Below are positions 9,833 through 19,576 of a stretch of 36,663 bases of DNA, piece by piece. Position 1 is the stretch's first letter; each line of letters opens with the position of its first letter. Origin of the DNA: Chara braunii (lineage: Eukaryota; Streptophyta; Charophyceae; Charales; Characeae); assembly GCA_003427395.1 (NCBI GenBank), contig BFEA01000071.1:3029551-3066213 (forward strand), read 5' to 3'. A model generated the notes under the pieces. That model was not told the DNA's origin, did no database searches, and was given only the letters and a program-made list of their open reading frames with translations. The translations under genes were made by a program, and so were the position numbers.

Positions 9833-10015
9833 GGGGGGGAGGGAGGGGGTGGACCCACCTGCTCTCTCGGTGGGAGAGTGGGAGCCAGAGGAGGCCGAGT
9901 GGGTGCCCACGCGAATGGCTGGGACCTAGAGATGAGTGGGCACAAATGCTGAGTTGAATTAGACTCGGGGGGGCCGTGTAGAACCCCTTGGATTTGGGGT
10001 AGGGGTAGGGGTAGG
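9833..10015 (+). other. Two G-quadruplex-prone tracts in the LINE-A 3' region
   Basis: 9833-9852 holds G7, G3 and G5 runs with single-base spacers. 9996-10015 is a GGGGTA triplet array ending in AGG. Both are on the LINE sense strand. Confidence 0.7.
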
Positions 10016-10288
10016 TTCCACAGTCGGTAGGATAGTAGGGTGTTAGGCTGAAAGTAGGAGGAAGGAAAAATGTTCTTTTCTTTGGTTCAGTTCTTTTGTT
10101 CCTGTGTTTTTTGGGTGGTTCTCGTTTATGGGTTCCTATTCGGGTCAAGCTGGTGCCTTAAAAAGCAAAGCTGGGTAAAGCTCCCAGTATCGGCATTTTG
10201 TGGGGGGCTGCCCCAATTTACCCGCCGCCCCGATTTACCCTAACGTGCAATTAATGTGTTTGAAACGACATGCATAAGGCAGTTCCAC

Positions 10289-10395
10289 GGCTCTCCACAT
10301 GCATAAAAGACAAAAAATATGGAGGTGTATCTGGGCATGTTTGCGCGGAGGATTCACTCTTATTTCTTTTCTGCATGTGGAGAGTAGTGGGGTGA
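10289..10395 (-). mobile_element. Foldback/MITE-like element, copy 2 (inverted)
   Basis: The reverse complement matches 5464-5577 in order: CCACTACTCTCCACATGCA, AGTGAATCCTCCGC, GATACACCTCCATATTTT, TTTGTCTTTTATGCATGTGG. It lies about 45 bp from copy 3 in opposite orientation, so the pair could form a long hairpin. Confidence 0.8.
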
Positions 10396-10440
10396 AGATG
10401 AGGATGTCTCTGGAAGGGCGACTACTGTGAGATATGGGGG

Positions 10441-10560
10441 CTTGCTCCACTACTCACCAAATGTGCAAATTTTCTGCAAAATGAGAATGAATCTTCTGCT
10501 AGAAGTGCCCGGGTACACCACCATATTTTTTGTCTTTTGTGCATGCCATGAGTACTCGAG
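10441..10560 (+). mobile_element. Foldback/MITE-like element, copy 3
   Basis: CTCCACTACTCACCAAATG at 10446-10464 is identical to the left end of copy 1, followed by AATGAATCTTC, TACACCACCATATTTTTTG and GTCTTTTGTGCATGC. A small insertion (TTTCTGCAAAATG) separates it from copy 1. Confidence 0.85.
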
Positions 10561-11820
10561 CGAGGATCACCAGAATTGTGGTATGTTGCTCAGCTTCTTC
10601 CAGTGGACTTTGCTCTCAGGTGTGTATTTCAATTTTCAAGGGTTCAGGGGTGTACCTTCTGCACTACGCCGGTTGGTAGCTGGTGCATTTTTTTTTATAT
10701 TTTTTTTTTTTTGGTAGCTGGTGTGTTTCCCTTTGGCTAAATTGGCTTACCGGTTTTTTTTTTTTGGGGGGGGAAGTGGAAACCAAGAAGGCTTGGTGTT
10801 TTGGTTTGGCTGACGTGGCCTTCCTTCGTCAATTCATCTCATCCCTGCCTCGGAGCCACGGCTTTGCTGCGGCGGGTCCAACTTGTTTGTTGGATAGCAG
10901 GGATCCGCGATGAAGCTAATGGTTGGTTCCCACTTCTGAAACAGGCCTCGCCCATTTGACCATTTTATGCCATGTTGTGTTTAACAAGGAGTGGTGGTTT
11001 GTTCTTCAAGTGCAAACTGATTCCTCATGCATTCCACACAACTGTCTGTGTCAGAGAATGTGTGGTCCCCACAGCGCTCCCTTAAACCGCAAGGACTCCA
11101 CTCAGGCAAACCTGAGACCTGAAAATGAGTCGTTCCGGATGAGCAGTGCTCCACACCAAAATGGCTGGCGGCGCTAGCCAAAAGAAAAAAAAAAAGAAAC
11201 GCCGCGCTGGCATTTTTTCACAAAGCTTGGCGCGCAGGGTATCCGCCTTGGCAAAAAGAGGCTCGGATGTAACAATATTACTTTTTAATAAAGTTTTTAT
11301 CTCACTCTAATTAACCCGAGCTATGTACTTTTGGGTTTAGGGTTCTCCAAGTATACTAATCCCCTAAGTCTACCATCTAAGAACTACCCTAAACCTTGGA
11401 CAAGAAACCAGGCTTAAATGTAGTCACCAAGCCTAAGCTATCCTAAGGTTATGGGTCTATAATGACTCTATATGCCTTTCTAACTTGCTCTGTGCAGGGA
11501 GCAGGCACCCCAGCTCCTAACACCTGGCGTGGGCTGGAAAGAATGGCCCAACTTCCACAAACAGCCAGGAGAGACAAGCCGACTTTCTCAGTCGGTGAAC
11601 CCGAAGTATGCCACACAGGGGGTCGTGGGGAATTGAATTGATGTCGTGACAGTCGTGGGGAATAAAAACAAAAAAAGGACAGGCCCAGCGGCACTGAGAC
11701 TGAGAAGAGCTCAAAAAGGAAAAGGCTAACAGACAGTCAACCCTCCTTTTCAGGGAGCAATTATGCTGTTCAGGGGTCCTTCGGCCTTGACAGAAGGAAG
11801 TGCGAGTTGTGACAGATATG
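10561..11820. other. No recognisable gene; poly(T) and A-rich tracts
   Basis: Contains T-rich tracts at about 10689-10711 and 10755-10765 and an A-rich tract near 11184-11201. Open frames lack recognisable motifs. The plant-telomere-like GGGTTTAGGGTT at about 11333-11344 is too short to matter. Confidence 0.55.
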
Positions 11821-11927
11821 TAATCCCTGTCCCAATTTGCCGGTGGAAAGGAACCACACTGGTGCTCCCCAGAATAGAAATGGAGCCAGGACCATAAGGA
11901 CCTATAAAAAAAAAAAAAAAAAAAAAA
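11821..11927 (+). mobile_element. Retroelement 3' tail with poly(A), plus orientation
   Basis: GGTGCTCCCCAGAATAGAA and ATGGAGCC precede a 22 nt poly(A) at 11906-11927. The block resembles the LINE-B and LINE-C ends (GCTCCCCA, then AATAGATGGAGCC). An inverted relative is at 12679-12800. No coding sequence is attached, so it is a severely 5'-truncated LINE or a SINE using a LINE-type tail. Confidence 0.65.
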
Positions 11928-11987
11928 GAATTGTGACAAGCTGTTTTTTTCAGACTTTCACATTCTCTTCCGGAAAGCTGAACCTTT

Positions 11988-12153
11988 GACAGTCTGCAGA
12001 ATGCCCATATTGATGTCTTGAGCCATGATCTCCTTTGACTCCTGTTGTAAGTAGATAGCCAACTGGCGACGACAGTCTGCAGAATGCCCATATTGATGTC
12101 TTGAGTCATGATCTCCTTTAACTCCTGTTGTAAGTGGATAGCCAACAGGCGAC
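11988..12153 (+). repeat. 83 bp tandem duplication
   Basis: Copy 1 is 11988-12070 and copy 2 is 12071-12153, about 90% or more identical; both begin GACAGTCTGCAGAATGCCC. A diverged single copy of the same unit occurs at 35494-35570, where it again precedes a GCA-rich stretch. Confidence 0.92.
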
Positions 12154-12535
12154 ATAACAAGCAGCAAGGTGAGAGCGAGGCAACAGGGCACGGAGCGGCA
12201 AGCAACAGCGAAGCACATAAGCAGAGGGCACAGAGCAGGCAGGTGGGCAGCCAAGCGACAAGGCAAGCAGCAGGGCAGCACGATGAGCTGCAAGGCAGCA
12301 AGGCAACAAGGCAGCAAGGCAACAAGGCAGCAAGGCACAGGGAAAGGCAAAGCGGATGGACAGCCACACAACGAGGCAGCACACAAGGTGAGGGAAAGCG
12401 CAACTAAGCAGCAGGGCAGCACCGACAAGACAAGGCGTTTGGAAGGGTGGCCAGGGAGCAAGGTAGCACCGTCAAGGCAGTCCGCTTGTACACACGGACC
12501 AAAGCAGATCATCGCCTACTCACACCACAAGTATA
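12154..12535 (+). repeat. GCA-rich repeat element, copy I (core and tail)
   Basis: Low-complexity core of GCAAGG/CAGCA-type units with A/G and C but almost no T on this strand, then a tail AAAGCAGATCATCGCCTAC and CACACCACAAGTA (12501-12533). The order head, core, tail is repeated at 35494-35980. Open frames on both strands (Gln/Ala/Arg-rich or Cys/Leu-rich) follow from composition and are not called as genes. Confidence 0.75.
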
Positions 12536-12678
12536 GCTCAATGGAATGTAGGTTCACACCATCATCTGATCCAGGCAGTCACTTCAAAGAATGTTCAGGG
12601 AACATACAGAAACATGCGAGTAAAATCGACCACTTTTCTCAGGGGTATTGCTAATTCTGGCTGACGTGGTGAGTCCTC

Positions 12679-12800
12679 TTTTTTTTTTTTTTTTTGCCAA
12701 AAACAGACCCACTTGGGCCCGGGACTCCATATCCATTCTGGGGAGCATCGGTCGGGTTCCTTTTCCACTGGCAAGTCAGAGAATACATAACAACTCACTC
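12679..12800 (-). mobile_element. Retroelement 3' tail with poly(A), minus orientation
   Basis: A T17 run at 12679-12695 is the poly(A) of the minus strand. Beyond it, the reverse complement reads GATGCTCCCCAGAATGGAT and ATGGAG, matching 11821-11905. The two tails form an inverted pair around the 750 bp GCA-rich segment. Confidence 0.65.
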
Positions 12801-13040
12801 ATGACGCCTCCCCACTTTACGGCCCGGGGAGCCCTGACAGCATTGATTGCTTCCTGCAGATGGATTAACTAATTTAACTTCCAGTGCGTGCATACGTAAA
12901 AACAGATCCCCTCCCCTAGCAGCTCTAACCCCCCAAAACATGCCTTCAGCACAACCAGAGAAATCCCTCTCTACTAGCCTTTCTCCGTAAACTTCCCTGA
13001 TTTGAATAGCTGCAAGAACTGTAGGTCATAAATACGCGCT

Positions 13041-16000
13041 AAAGGGAAATATGCTAAAGAAATAGAAATACACCAGAAAATTCAGAACTATGAACTGGAA
13101 CAACCGTGGCACCCAAACTCTCAAATGGAGTCCACTGAAATACAAAAACTCAAAGAACAACTACTGGAATTTGCACAAGAAAGGTGGCAGGGATCTATAA
13201 TCAGGGGGAAAATATTGAAGCACTTAGTCGAAGGACAAATGGACGCAAGATTCTTTGCGCTGGCCCAGACAAGGGTCAGAAGATCAATCATAGAAGGTCT
13301 ATACGACCCTGTTAAAACACGGGAGGTTATCTCTTTCTCATCAGCCCACAGTCTAAAAGTGGCCAGGGATTTTTACAAAGACCTCTTCATCTCCAACCTG
13401 ACGAAGGAACCAGGACCAGCAAAGGAAGGTGAGATGGAGGAATTTTTAGACCCCCTTACGAAAAGGATATCACACGAACAACGCGAGGCTTTTGAGAAAC
13501 CACTGCGGAAAGAGGAAATCTGGAGCCCCCTCCTACAGAAGGAAGAAGATAAAACCCCAGGGATAGACGGACTTCCTAAAGAATTCTGGGAGGAAATGTG
13601 GTCCCCCATGTCGGAGGACCTGATGGAATACTACAGGCAGGTGAAGGCATAAGGAGAAATGGGCGAATTTGCGGGCCAAGGAATCCTCACCCTGCTGTAC
13701 AAAAAAGGTGATAAAACAAATATAAGGAATTACCGACCAATCACCCTCCTCACGGTGGTATATAAATTGGTGGCCAAAGCGCTGGCCAACAGAATGATCC
13801 CCATCTTCGAGGAGATAATCCACCCAGCACAGAATGGATTCATGCGCAACAGGAGCATCCAGGATAATGTGCTATTAGTCAATGAACTAATAAAACTTGC
13901 AAGACAAACAAAACAAAACGTTGCAATCGTGTTTATTGATTTTGAGAAAGCTTACGACCATGTGGACTGAAGATTCCTAGACAAATGCCTTCAGAAAATG
14001 AACTTTGGACCGGAATTCCGGGACTGGATAAGGATTCTCCACCACAGTGCGACAACACGAGTGCAGGTGAATGGCTTGATAGCACCAGAATTCAGGCTGC
14101 AACGCTCAGTGAGACAAGGAGATCCCATAGCCCCCTTTCTCTTTATCATCGTAACGGAAGCTCTAGGGGCAAACCTGAGAACAAAAAAAAAAATCTCTCG
14201 CCTTAGTTTGGCAGGCATCCTGGAAGAAGCCTTACCTATTTATTTGATGTTTGCTAACGATCTGACAATAGTAACAGAGGCCACCCAGGACAATATGGCA
14301 GAAATCATGGCCCTAATGACGCGCTTCACCCAAGTATCGGACATGACCGTGAATTGGGGAAGCAAAACGCAGGGCTGGTGGATCCATTACCATGGGGTCC
14401 GCCCCCCAAAACAGCCCAAGGTAGACTGGAGACCCCTGGAGGAACAAATTCACGTATTGGGTGTGGCGCTCTCAGCGCAGGGACCACCGAAAAAGAATGA
14501 TGAATGGATAACTAGAACAACGCTAGAAAAAATGCAAAAATGGAAAAACAAAAACACATCCATTTTTTGGAGGGCGCTGGTCATTAATAACGAAATATTG
14601 GTTGCAATCCGGTACAAGTCAGCCCTTTGGCACCTGAGCAAGAAAGGAACAAAAGCCCTCAAGAAACAACTAGCGGCTTTCCTCTGGAGGGGGGACTCAG
14701 ACCTACAACACGTGATAAGCCGGATTGCATGGGATACGCTGATCTAGCCTAAAACGAAGGGCGTGATGGGACTGTTGGATCCTTCTCTGCAAGCAACAAC
14801 TTTGGCAATCCAATGGCTCAAGAAACTGCTCTAGGGTAAAGCCCCCCCTTGGGAGAACCTGGCCAAGGAACAGATTTGTAGGTTGGCCCCTAGAATAGCC
14901 CCGGGGATAGACCCGCTGACCTGGATTGAGGATCGTTACTGGTCAATCCCCAGGGCAAATTCACACTGGCGAGAGGAAGGAGTTAAAGGAGCAGTTAGAC
15001 AAGACCTAACAAAGGATAAATTATGGGTCAACTTAATCAAGGATTGGAGAAGGTTACCACTCCCAAACCACCCCCCCCCGGAACGGATGGAAGAAGTTCA
15101 GCGACAGCCCTTATTTGGGAACAGAGCCGTTACCGACCGGCTAGGCCGGGTATTTAGCAGCGCGGACCCCCAATGGACCATGTGGGTTAGGAATGGGGTC
15201 CTCCGTGTTGGGGATATATGGGACAAGGTGGCCAAGAATTGGGAATCCGCTCAACGATTGAGACCCTATCTGCATCACGCTTGCAATTTAGCAAACAAGT
15301 TGGAACAATTGATATTCTCCATTCCCTTGACTTGGGTGGCGATTTTGAGGAAAGGACCAAGACTGCAGGAACAAGACTAGGTGGCAGCCAAGTTGGAGGA
15401 CTCACCCCTACAAATAGGGTGTGTCGTGGAGGTGAGAACTGAAGGAGCCATGGTGAACCTGTTTGAAAGAAAGGAGGATGACATGTTGGTAAGGTACCAC
15501 CCAGACTCAGTCCAATGGCTTGAGAATGCCAACCTATATCATATACGAGTACTGCAGTCACACAAGGGAGGAAGAACGGAATGGCAAGCCTATCGCCCGG
15601 AAGTCCCCTTATCCACCGTGGCCATGGACCCGCTAGAATGGCAATGGGTGAGAAGCCGAACAGGGCCCAAGGTAAAACTTTTTGGCCTGATGGTAAAGAG
15701 CACTTACAGGATGATAAGACCCAAAATGGATGTGAGGACCGTGGTAAGGGAGAGGTGGAAGAGGCACCTAAACCTAGGAGATGATCAGATAAAAGGTATA
15801 AAGTGGTTTAAAGGAATAAAGGAAAGACCGTCCAAATTTGCCGCCCTGCAATGGCAGAATGTTCATAGATGCCTTCCTACCAACAATTGGATCATTGACA
15901 GAACTAATCTGGAACAGAAAGGGGAGGCTCTCCCATGGTGTAAATTCTGCCTAACTGGTTTCCCAAGCCGCAAAGTCTGTGAAGCAGTAGAACACATTTT

Positions 16001-16562
16001 CCTCCATTGCCCAGGGGCGGTCCTAATGTGGCGCTGGTGGGACCACATCTGGTCTCAACTTGAATCCGAGGAGGAATGGCCATGGAAATGGGAATCGATC
16101 CTATTAGGTGAATGGGGTAGGCCACTAGCCTCCAGCTATGCCACTAATCTGTTCGTCATCGCGAGGAAAGTCGTGGTATGGATGCTATGGACAAGGAGAT
16201 GTGTGTTTGATCAGGAAGGGGCCAGGATGGGAGAAGGGGAAGCAGGAGAGAGAGTTAAACACTTCATAGAAACAGAAATAAGAGTCCAGTGGAACCACGT
16301 ACAGGAAAAGTTAAATCATTTAACACGGAAAGCAGTTATAACAAAAGCAATCAGTAAATTTTGTGCAGACTGGCTGGGAGGGGAAAAGGGAGGCAGGTTA
16401 GCACACATCTGTTGCCACGGGGAAAAAGGGGATGAAAAGGAAAGCAACGAATTCACCGAAAACAGCAAACTTCAGTTTCACGAATGGCTGCAAGTCAACC
16501 AGGAGTCATCATCAGCTTTGGCATCGCCTGCAGCAGCACCATCATTTACATCACCTACCTAG
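13041..16562 (+). pseudogene. LINE-B ORF2 (RT and C-terminal domain), five in-frame stops
   Basis: A single reading frame is maintained for 3.5 kb. Motifs in order: DKTPGIDGLPKEFW; YKKGDKTNIRNYRPI; FIDFEKAYDHVD (13938-13967); RQGDPIAPFLF; FANDLTIV (14250-14273), where the first Asp of the usual ADD is Asn; VLGVAL; FLWRGD; RQPLFGNR; and a zinc knuckle with CKFC and HIFLHC (about 15946-16010). Stops: 13650 TAA, 13968 TGA, 14745 TAG, 14832 TAG, 15378 TAG. A further TAA lies upstream near 13027. Compared with LINE-C, 13968 replaces Trp and 14745 replaces Gln. The catalytic Asp change alone should inactivate RT. The longest open part is 15381-16562 (393 residues). Confidence 0.92.
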
Positions 16563-16570
16563 CGCACCCA

Positions 16571-16596
16571 GCTGCTGGGCCCGGCTCCCAGCAAGC
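16571..16596 (+). other. LINE-B 3' UTR hairpin, upstream copy
   Basis: GCTGCTGGGCCCGGCTCCCAGC resembles the tail hairpin at 16840. It lies just after the ORF stop. Confidence 0.6.
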
Positions 16597-16839
16597 GCTA
16601 TCTCATTAACTTACACCTTACAAAAAGGGGACGAGGTGTCCTACTTCGCCATACTGTGGAATTCAGAGTCGTTACTAGCGGGGGGAGGGAGGAACTAGTA
16701 AGCAACAGCAGGTATCCGGCGCCGGCTTCATGGTGAAGAGGATCCCCCCTCCCTCCATTATCCTGCTCAGTCAATCCCCTGGACTCAGGGTAATCAATGT
16801 TGGCAGGAACCCCCACATTCCCTTTTTTGATATGCTTAT

Positions 16840-16894
16840 GGGACGCTGGGCCCGCTTCCCAGCAGGTGTTGCTCCCCATCAATAGATGGAGCCG
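16840..16894 (+). other. LINE-B 3' terminal hairpin block
   Basis: GGGACGCTGGGCCCGCTTCCC with AGC closing the stem, followed by AGGTGTTGCTCCCCATC and AATAGATGGAGCC. The same block precedes the poly(A) of LINE-C and LINE-F. In several LINE families a 3' structure is recognised by the element's own RT; that role here is inference. Confidence 0.75.
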
Positions 16895-17629
16895 CTCACC
16901 AGGTGGTAGCAGTGTCTGCTCTTACCAGCACCACTAACACTGTAGGGGGTGTTTTCAAACAAACAAAACAAAAAAAAAAACAAAAAAAAAGAACTGGAGG
17001 TCATCTTCTGCAACCCTCTGATGTCAACCTCCCTTCTATCTACAGTATTTTACTATCTTCGTGTTAACTCAGTACGCTGAGTTATACGTCAAGCATTCCT
17101 GGGTCCAGAGCCGCAGGCAGCGGGCGCACACCCAACCCCAAGCCTCAATCTTTTTTGCTAAGTATGTAGCCTATTTTACCAAAACTTTAGTGTTTATCCC
17201 GAAGAGAGGCTAATACACGATTTCCTCGAGAGAATTTGTTTCAGATTGGAATTGTGCCTGTGCGGGTCCCTCCTCCATCACCTATCCTCCATGTTTCCCC
17301 CCAAACTGCCAACTTTTTCTTTCCTGAGAGTGGACGAGGTGAGTCCTTGTCCATCAGCCGTGCTTTTTCTTTCTGGAGTTGTGTACAGCAAACATAATAA
17401 CACACAGTCATCAAGAACAGAAGCACTCCCAAAAGTGTTGCAGACGCTCCATAGAAACAGACACTGACTATTTGGCAAATTGGCACATCACAAAGGTGCT
17501 CACTGAGACACAAAGGAGAACCACAGGAAAAGAGCAGAAAGGGCACAACATGGACAAACAGAGGAAATACGTTGAATGATAAAAAGAAAAGGAGAAGTTA
17601 ATAAGTTATAGATAAAGATGATTGTGTGC

Positions 17630-17658
17630 GGGGGGGGCAGGGGGGTAGGGGGGTGGGT
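17630..17658 (+). other. G-quadruplex-prone tract
   Basis: Four G runs (8, 6, 6 and 3) separated by CA, TA and T. The flanking 17000-17629 shows no recognisable gene. Confidence 0.8.
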
Positions 17659-17887
17659 GCACAATCATGTGCTGATCTAAGAAACATTGTCCATCCACAA
17701 TGGGTATATGATCAAAGCACAGGACACCATCAAGAACCTTTCCTTATCATAGATATTGATGGTGTGGAACAAGATGAACACCATGTGGCTTGGCTTACCT
17801 TTGTCCCAAATACGGTAAGACTCATTTGTAGCATTGAGCTTTGCAACATTACTCCATCTGTTCTGGGCGTTGCCTATCTCAGGAATA

Positions 17888-17990
17888 CGGTAATGCTTGC
17901 ACACGTAATGATGCTTGCGAATGTAGTGATGCTTGCTGAAGTAGTGATGCTTGCTAGAGTAGTGATGCTTGCTAAAGTATTGACCCGCTT
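17888..17990 (+). repeat. 18 bp tandem repeat (GTAGTGATGCTTGCTGAA type)
   Basis: About five units with ATGATGCTTGC or GTGATGCTTGC cores, degenerating toward the SHIPPO exon acceptor at 18020. The unit length is divisible by three, so the open frame through it is a by-product. Confidence 0.92.
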
Positions 17991-18020
17991 GCTGTTCATT
18001 TTTCCTGCCTGATGAAACAG

Positions 18021-18127
18021 ACTACGCAGCTCCTGGACCGGGAACATACAACTTCAAGAAAAGCAAGTTTGTACACCTCTCTGCACCAGCATACACTTTT
18101 GGTGGAAAGTTGAATGCAGAAAGTTAG
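18021..18127 (+). CDS. STPGR/SHIPPO-like protein, downstream exon (possible terminal exon)
   Basis: After the acceptor CTGCCTGATGAAACAG, two bases complete the phase-1 codon left open at 5972, giving Asp, then YAAPGPGTYNF and, 12 residues later, APAYTFGGK. The two PGPG(A/T)Y motifs would be 32 residues apart in the joined protein, normal for STPGR arrays. The frame reaches TAG at 18125-18127. Alternatively GTTAGT at 18123 could be a weak donor; it would make a 102 nt exon with phase 1 at both ends, like the first, and the gene would continue beyond what I can see. A SINE lies about 250 bp downstream. The family call is strong; the exon end is uncertain. Confidence 0.75.
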
Positions 18128-18179
18128 TAAGGACTTAAGCCAGAGCCATGGGCACACCTTCGTCCCTCTCTCTTCCCTA

Positions 18180-18345
18180 GACCTCCACCTCCACCTCCTC
18201 CTCCTCCTCCTCCTCCTCCCCCTGCTCCCCCTACTTTCTTTACCTCCTTCCCTTCTCCTCCTCCTCCTATTCTTCCTGTTTCACCTGCTGCTTATCCTCC
18301 TCTTCCTTTTCCCTATGCAGTCTCTCTTCCCTGTCTCGATCAATT
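18180..18345. repeat. Polypyrimidine (CTC/CCT)n tract
   Basis: Long CT-rich run with a (CCT)n core at about 18183-18217. Possible triplex-forming DNA; no coding meaning. Confidence 0.9.
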
Positions 18346-18380
18346 TTTGTAGACAAATGGTGATAATGTTTCTTGTTATC

Positions 18381-18929
18381 CTGCCCCGTCGGCTAGCTCA
18401 GTAAGGCTTCATGCCTCAGTGGCACCGTTTAGGTGCTGAGTTCTACCCCAAATTCCGTCACTTTCAGTGGCCTGAGGACTGGTGGCCACGGCCAGTCAGC
18501 ACTGATAACTCGCTGGGGTGAGTTGTGCCGCCCTCTAACCCGTAGCAATGCGGGAGCACCGGGCCAAGTGGAAGTGGCTGCTCAGGTCCTGCTGCAGACG
18601 GTCGGGACGCACCCAATACACATCCTATCAGAGCTCTCAGGTTGAGTTCTTAGTCAGTACTACTATAGCTGACACATTCATGGCTCGATTACGATGCGTG
18701 TCAGGGTTGAGACCCTCAATTTCTCAATTTCACGATACTTCCAGAGGCTTAAAAAAAAAAAAGCTCTCAACATACCTGTCACAACATAAGCTCAATAAGG
18801 AAGTTCAGTAAGTCATGATCATGACATATAATCTGTAACAATAACTTCCATAATAATCTTCGAGTTTCATGGGGCCGGTCACCTGTGGATATATCTCAAG
18901 ACTTTCGCCCTTTTGAAAAATAAAAATAA
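18381..18929 (+). mobile_element. tRNA-derived SINE with 16 bp target-site duplication
   Basis: The head has an A-box-like GGCTAGCTCAGTAAGG (18391-18406) and, about 45 bp on, a B-box-like GGTGCTGAGTTCTACCCC (18434-18451), as in RNA polymerase III promoters of tRNA-derived SINEs. The element ends in an A-rich GAAAAATAAAAATAA. It is flanked by direct repeats AATGTTTCTTGTTATC at 18365-18380 and 18929-18944 (16 of 16 identical), the signature of target-primed insertion. An internal A12 run lies near 18751-18762. Perfect duplications suggest a fairly recent insertion. Confidence 0.8.
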
Positions 18930-19039
18930 ATGTTTCTTGTTATCGATTGTCTTATGTACTGTGTAGGATCATATTAAGATGTCTTGCACTTGTAGAGATC
19001 ACAAACTGCACACAGTGCGACACACGTTGTCGGTGATTT

Positions 19040-19515
19040 CTTGAGGATGGTGGCCAAAATTGGGTTTACAACAGCCAAGGGATTCTCTAAGTTAAATAGA
19101 AAAAATGGGATCCGATGAACGTAAGGATGTATAGGACGATAACCCTTCTCGAAGAAGCCTATAAGATACTCTCTACAACTCTGACAAAAAGACTGAATGT
19201 TCTAATCGAGTCAGTAATCCACCCCAATCAAATTGAATTTGTGAAGGGGAGAAGCATGCAAGACAATTCTTTGCTGGCCAATGAGGTACTTCGGGGTGTT
19301 AGACAGAATGAGGCTAATGCAGCCCCTTGTATTTATTGACTTCGAGAAAGCCTATGACCATGTGGATTGGGACTCCTTACATTGTTGCTTGGAAAAAGTC
19401 AACATAGGATGATAGCAGTAAATTTTAGAAAGTGGAAAAACTCAATCCTGCGTCGAAATGCCGCAAATAGGATACAGATTAATAGGGTGTTAGCACCAGA
19501 AATTGAATGGCAGTA
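19040..19515 (+). mobile_element. LINE-E: RT fragment truncated at both ends
   Basis: Readable in order: QGIL, then PMNVRMYRTITLLEEAYKI (19112-19170), VIHPNQIEFVKGRSMQDNSLL, FIDFEKAYDHVDW in the next frame (19329-19367), and RIQINRVLAPEIEWQ (19468-19512). These match the fingers and palm of LINE-B and LINE-C. The QGD box, ADD motif and everything downstream are missing. Frameshifts lie at about 19320 and 19420, with stops near 19415. No poly(A) is attached. Confidence 0.87.
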
Positions 19516-19576
19516 GGTAAGATAGTAGGGATAGGGGGTGTGCTGGGAGAATTAACGTGGGGAAGGGTAGGGAAGG

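Larger units (their letters stand above)
7990..10200 (+). mobile_element. LINE-A: L1-like retrotransposon lacking the RT core
   Basis: Endonuclease remnant (7990-8350), linker (8370-8760), then directly the C-terminal zinc-knuckle region (8765-9724). The segment that should encode the fingers, palm and YADD motif is missing, and a frame change lies near 8755, where the two parts meet. The 3' region is G-rich on the sense strand and ends around 10160-10200 near a small CTGGG/CCCAG hairpin. No clear poly(A) or target-site duplication was seen. Confidence 0.85.
12980..16991 (+). mobile_element. LINE-B: 5'-truncated L1-like retrotransposon
   Basis: Homology to LINE-C starts in the endonuclease-RT linker at about 12990-13041 and runs through RT, thumb, connection and zinc-knuckle regions to a stop at 16562, then a 3' UTR and an A-rich end at 16963-16991 with C interruptions. 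The endonuclease is missing at the 5' end, as expected of truncated target-primed insertions. It lies sense to, and within, the inferred SHIPPO intron. No target-site duplication was recognised. Confidence 0.92.
5973..18020 (+). other. Inferred 12 kb intron of the SHIPPO-like gene
   Basis: Bounded by GTGAGT at 5973 and a CTGCCTGATGAAACAG acceptor ending at 18020. It holds LINE-A, LINE-B, foldback elements, retroelement tails and a GCA-rich repeat. A further exon inside cannot be excluded; none with a PGPG motif was seen. Confidence 0.5.

Noticed and set aside
12169-12654. 161-codon Gln/Ala/Arg-rich frame and long Cys/Leu-rich frames opposite
   Set aside because: They are by-products of the T-poor GCA-rich repeat, and the related copy at 35.6 kb does not preserve the frame.
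13041-16562. Stop-codon reassignment (TAG/TAA or TGA read as an amino acid)
   Set aside because: All three stop codons interrupt the LINE frames, at Trp, Gln, Leu and other positions, while the ORFs also end at TAG. Decay by mutation explains this more simply.
17626-17814. Possible extra exon of the SHIPPO-like gene ending at a GTAAGA donor
   Set aside because: No PGPG or PAY motif, and its end is phase 0, which does not match the phase-1 acceptor at 18021.
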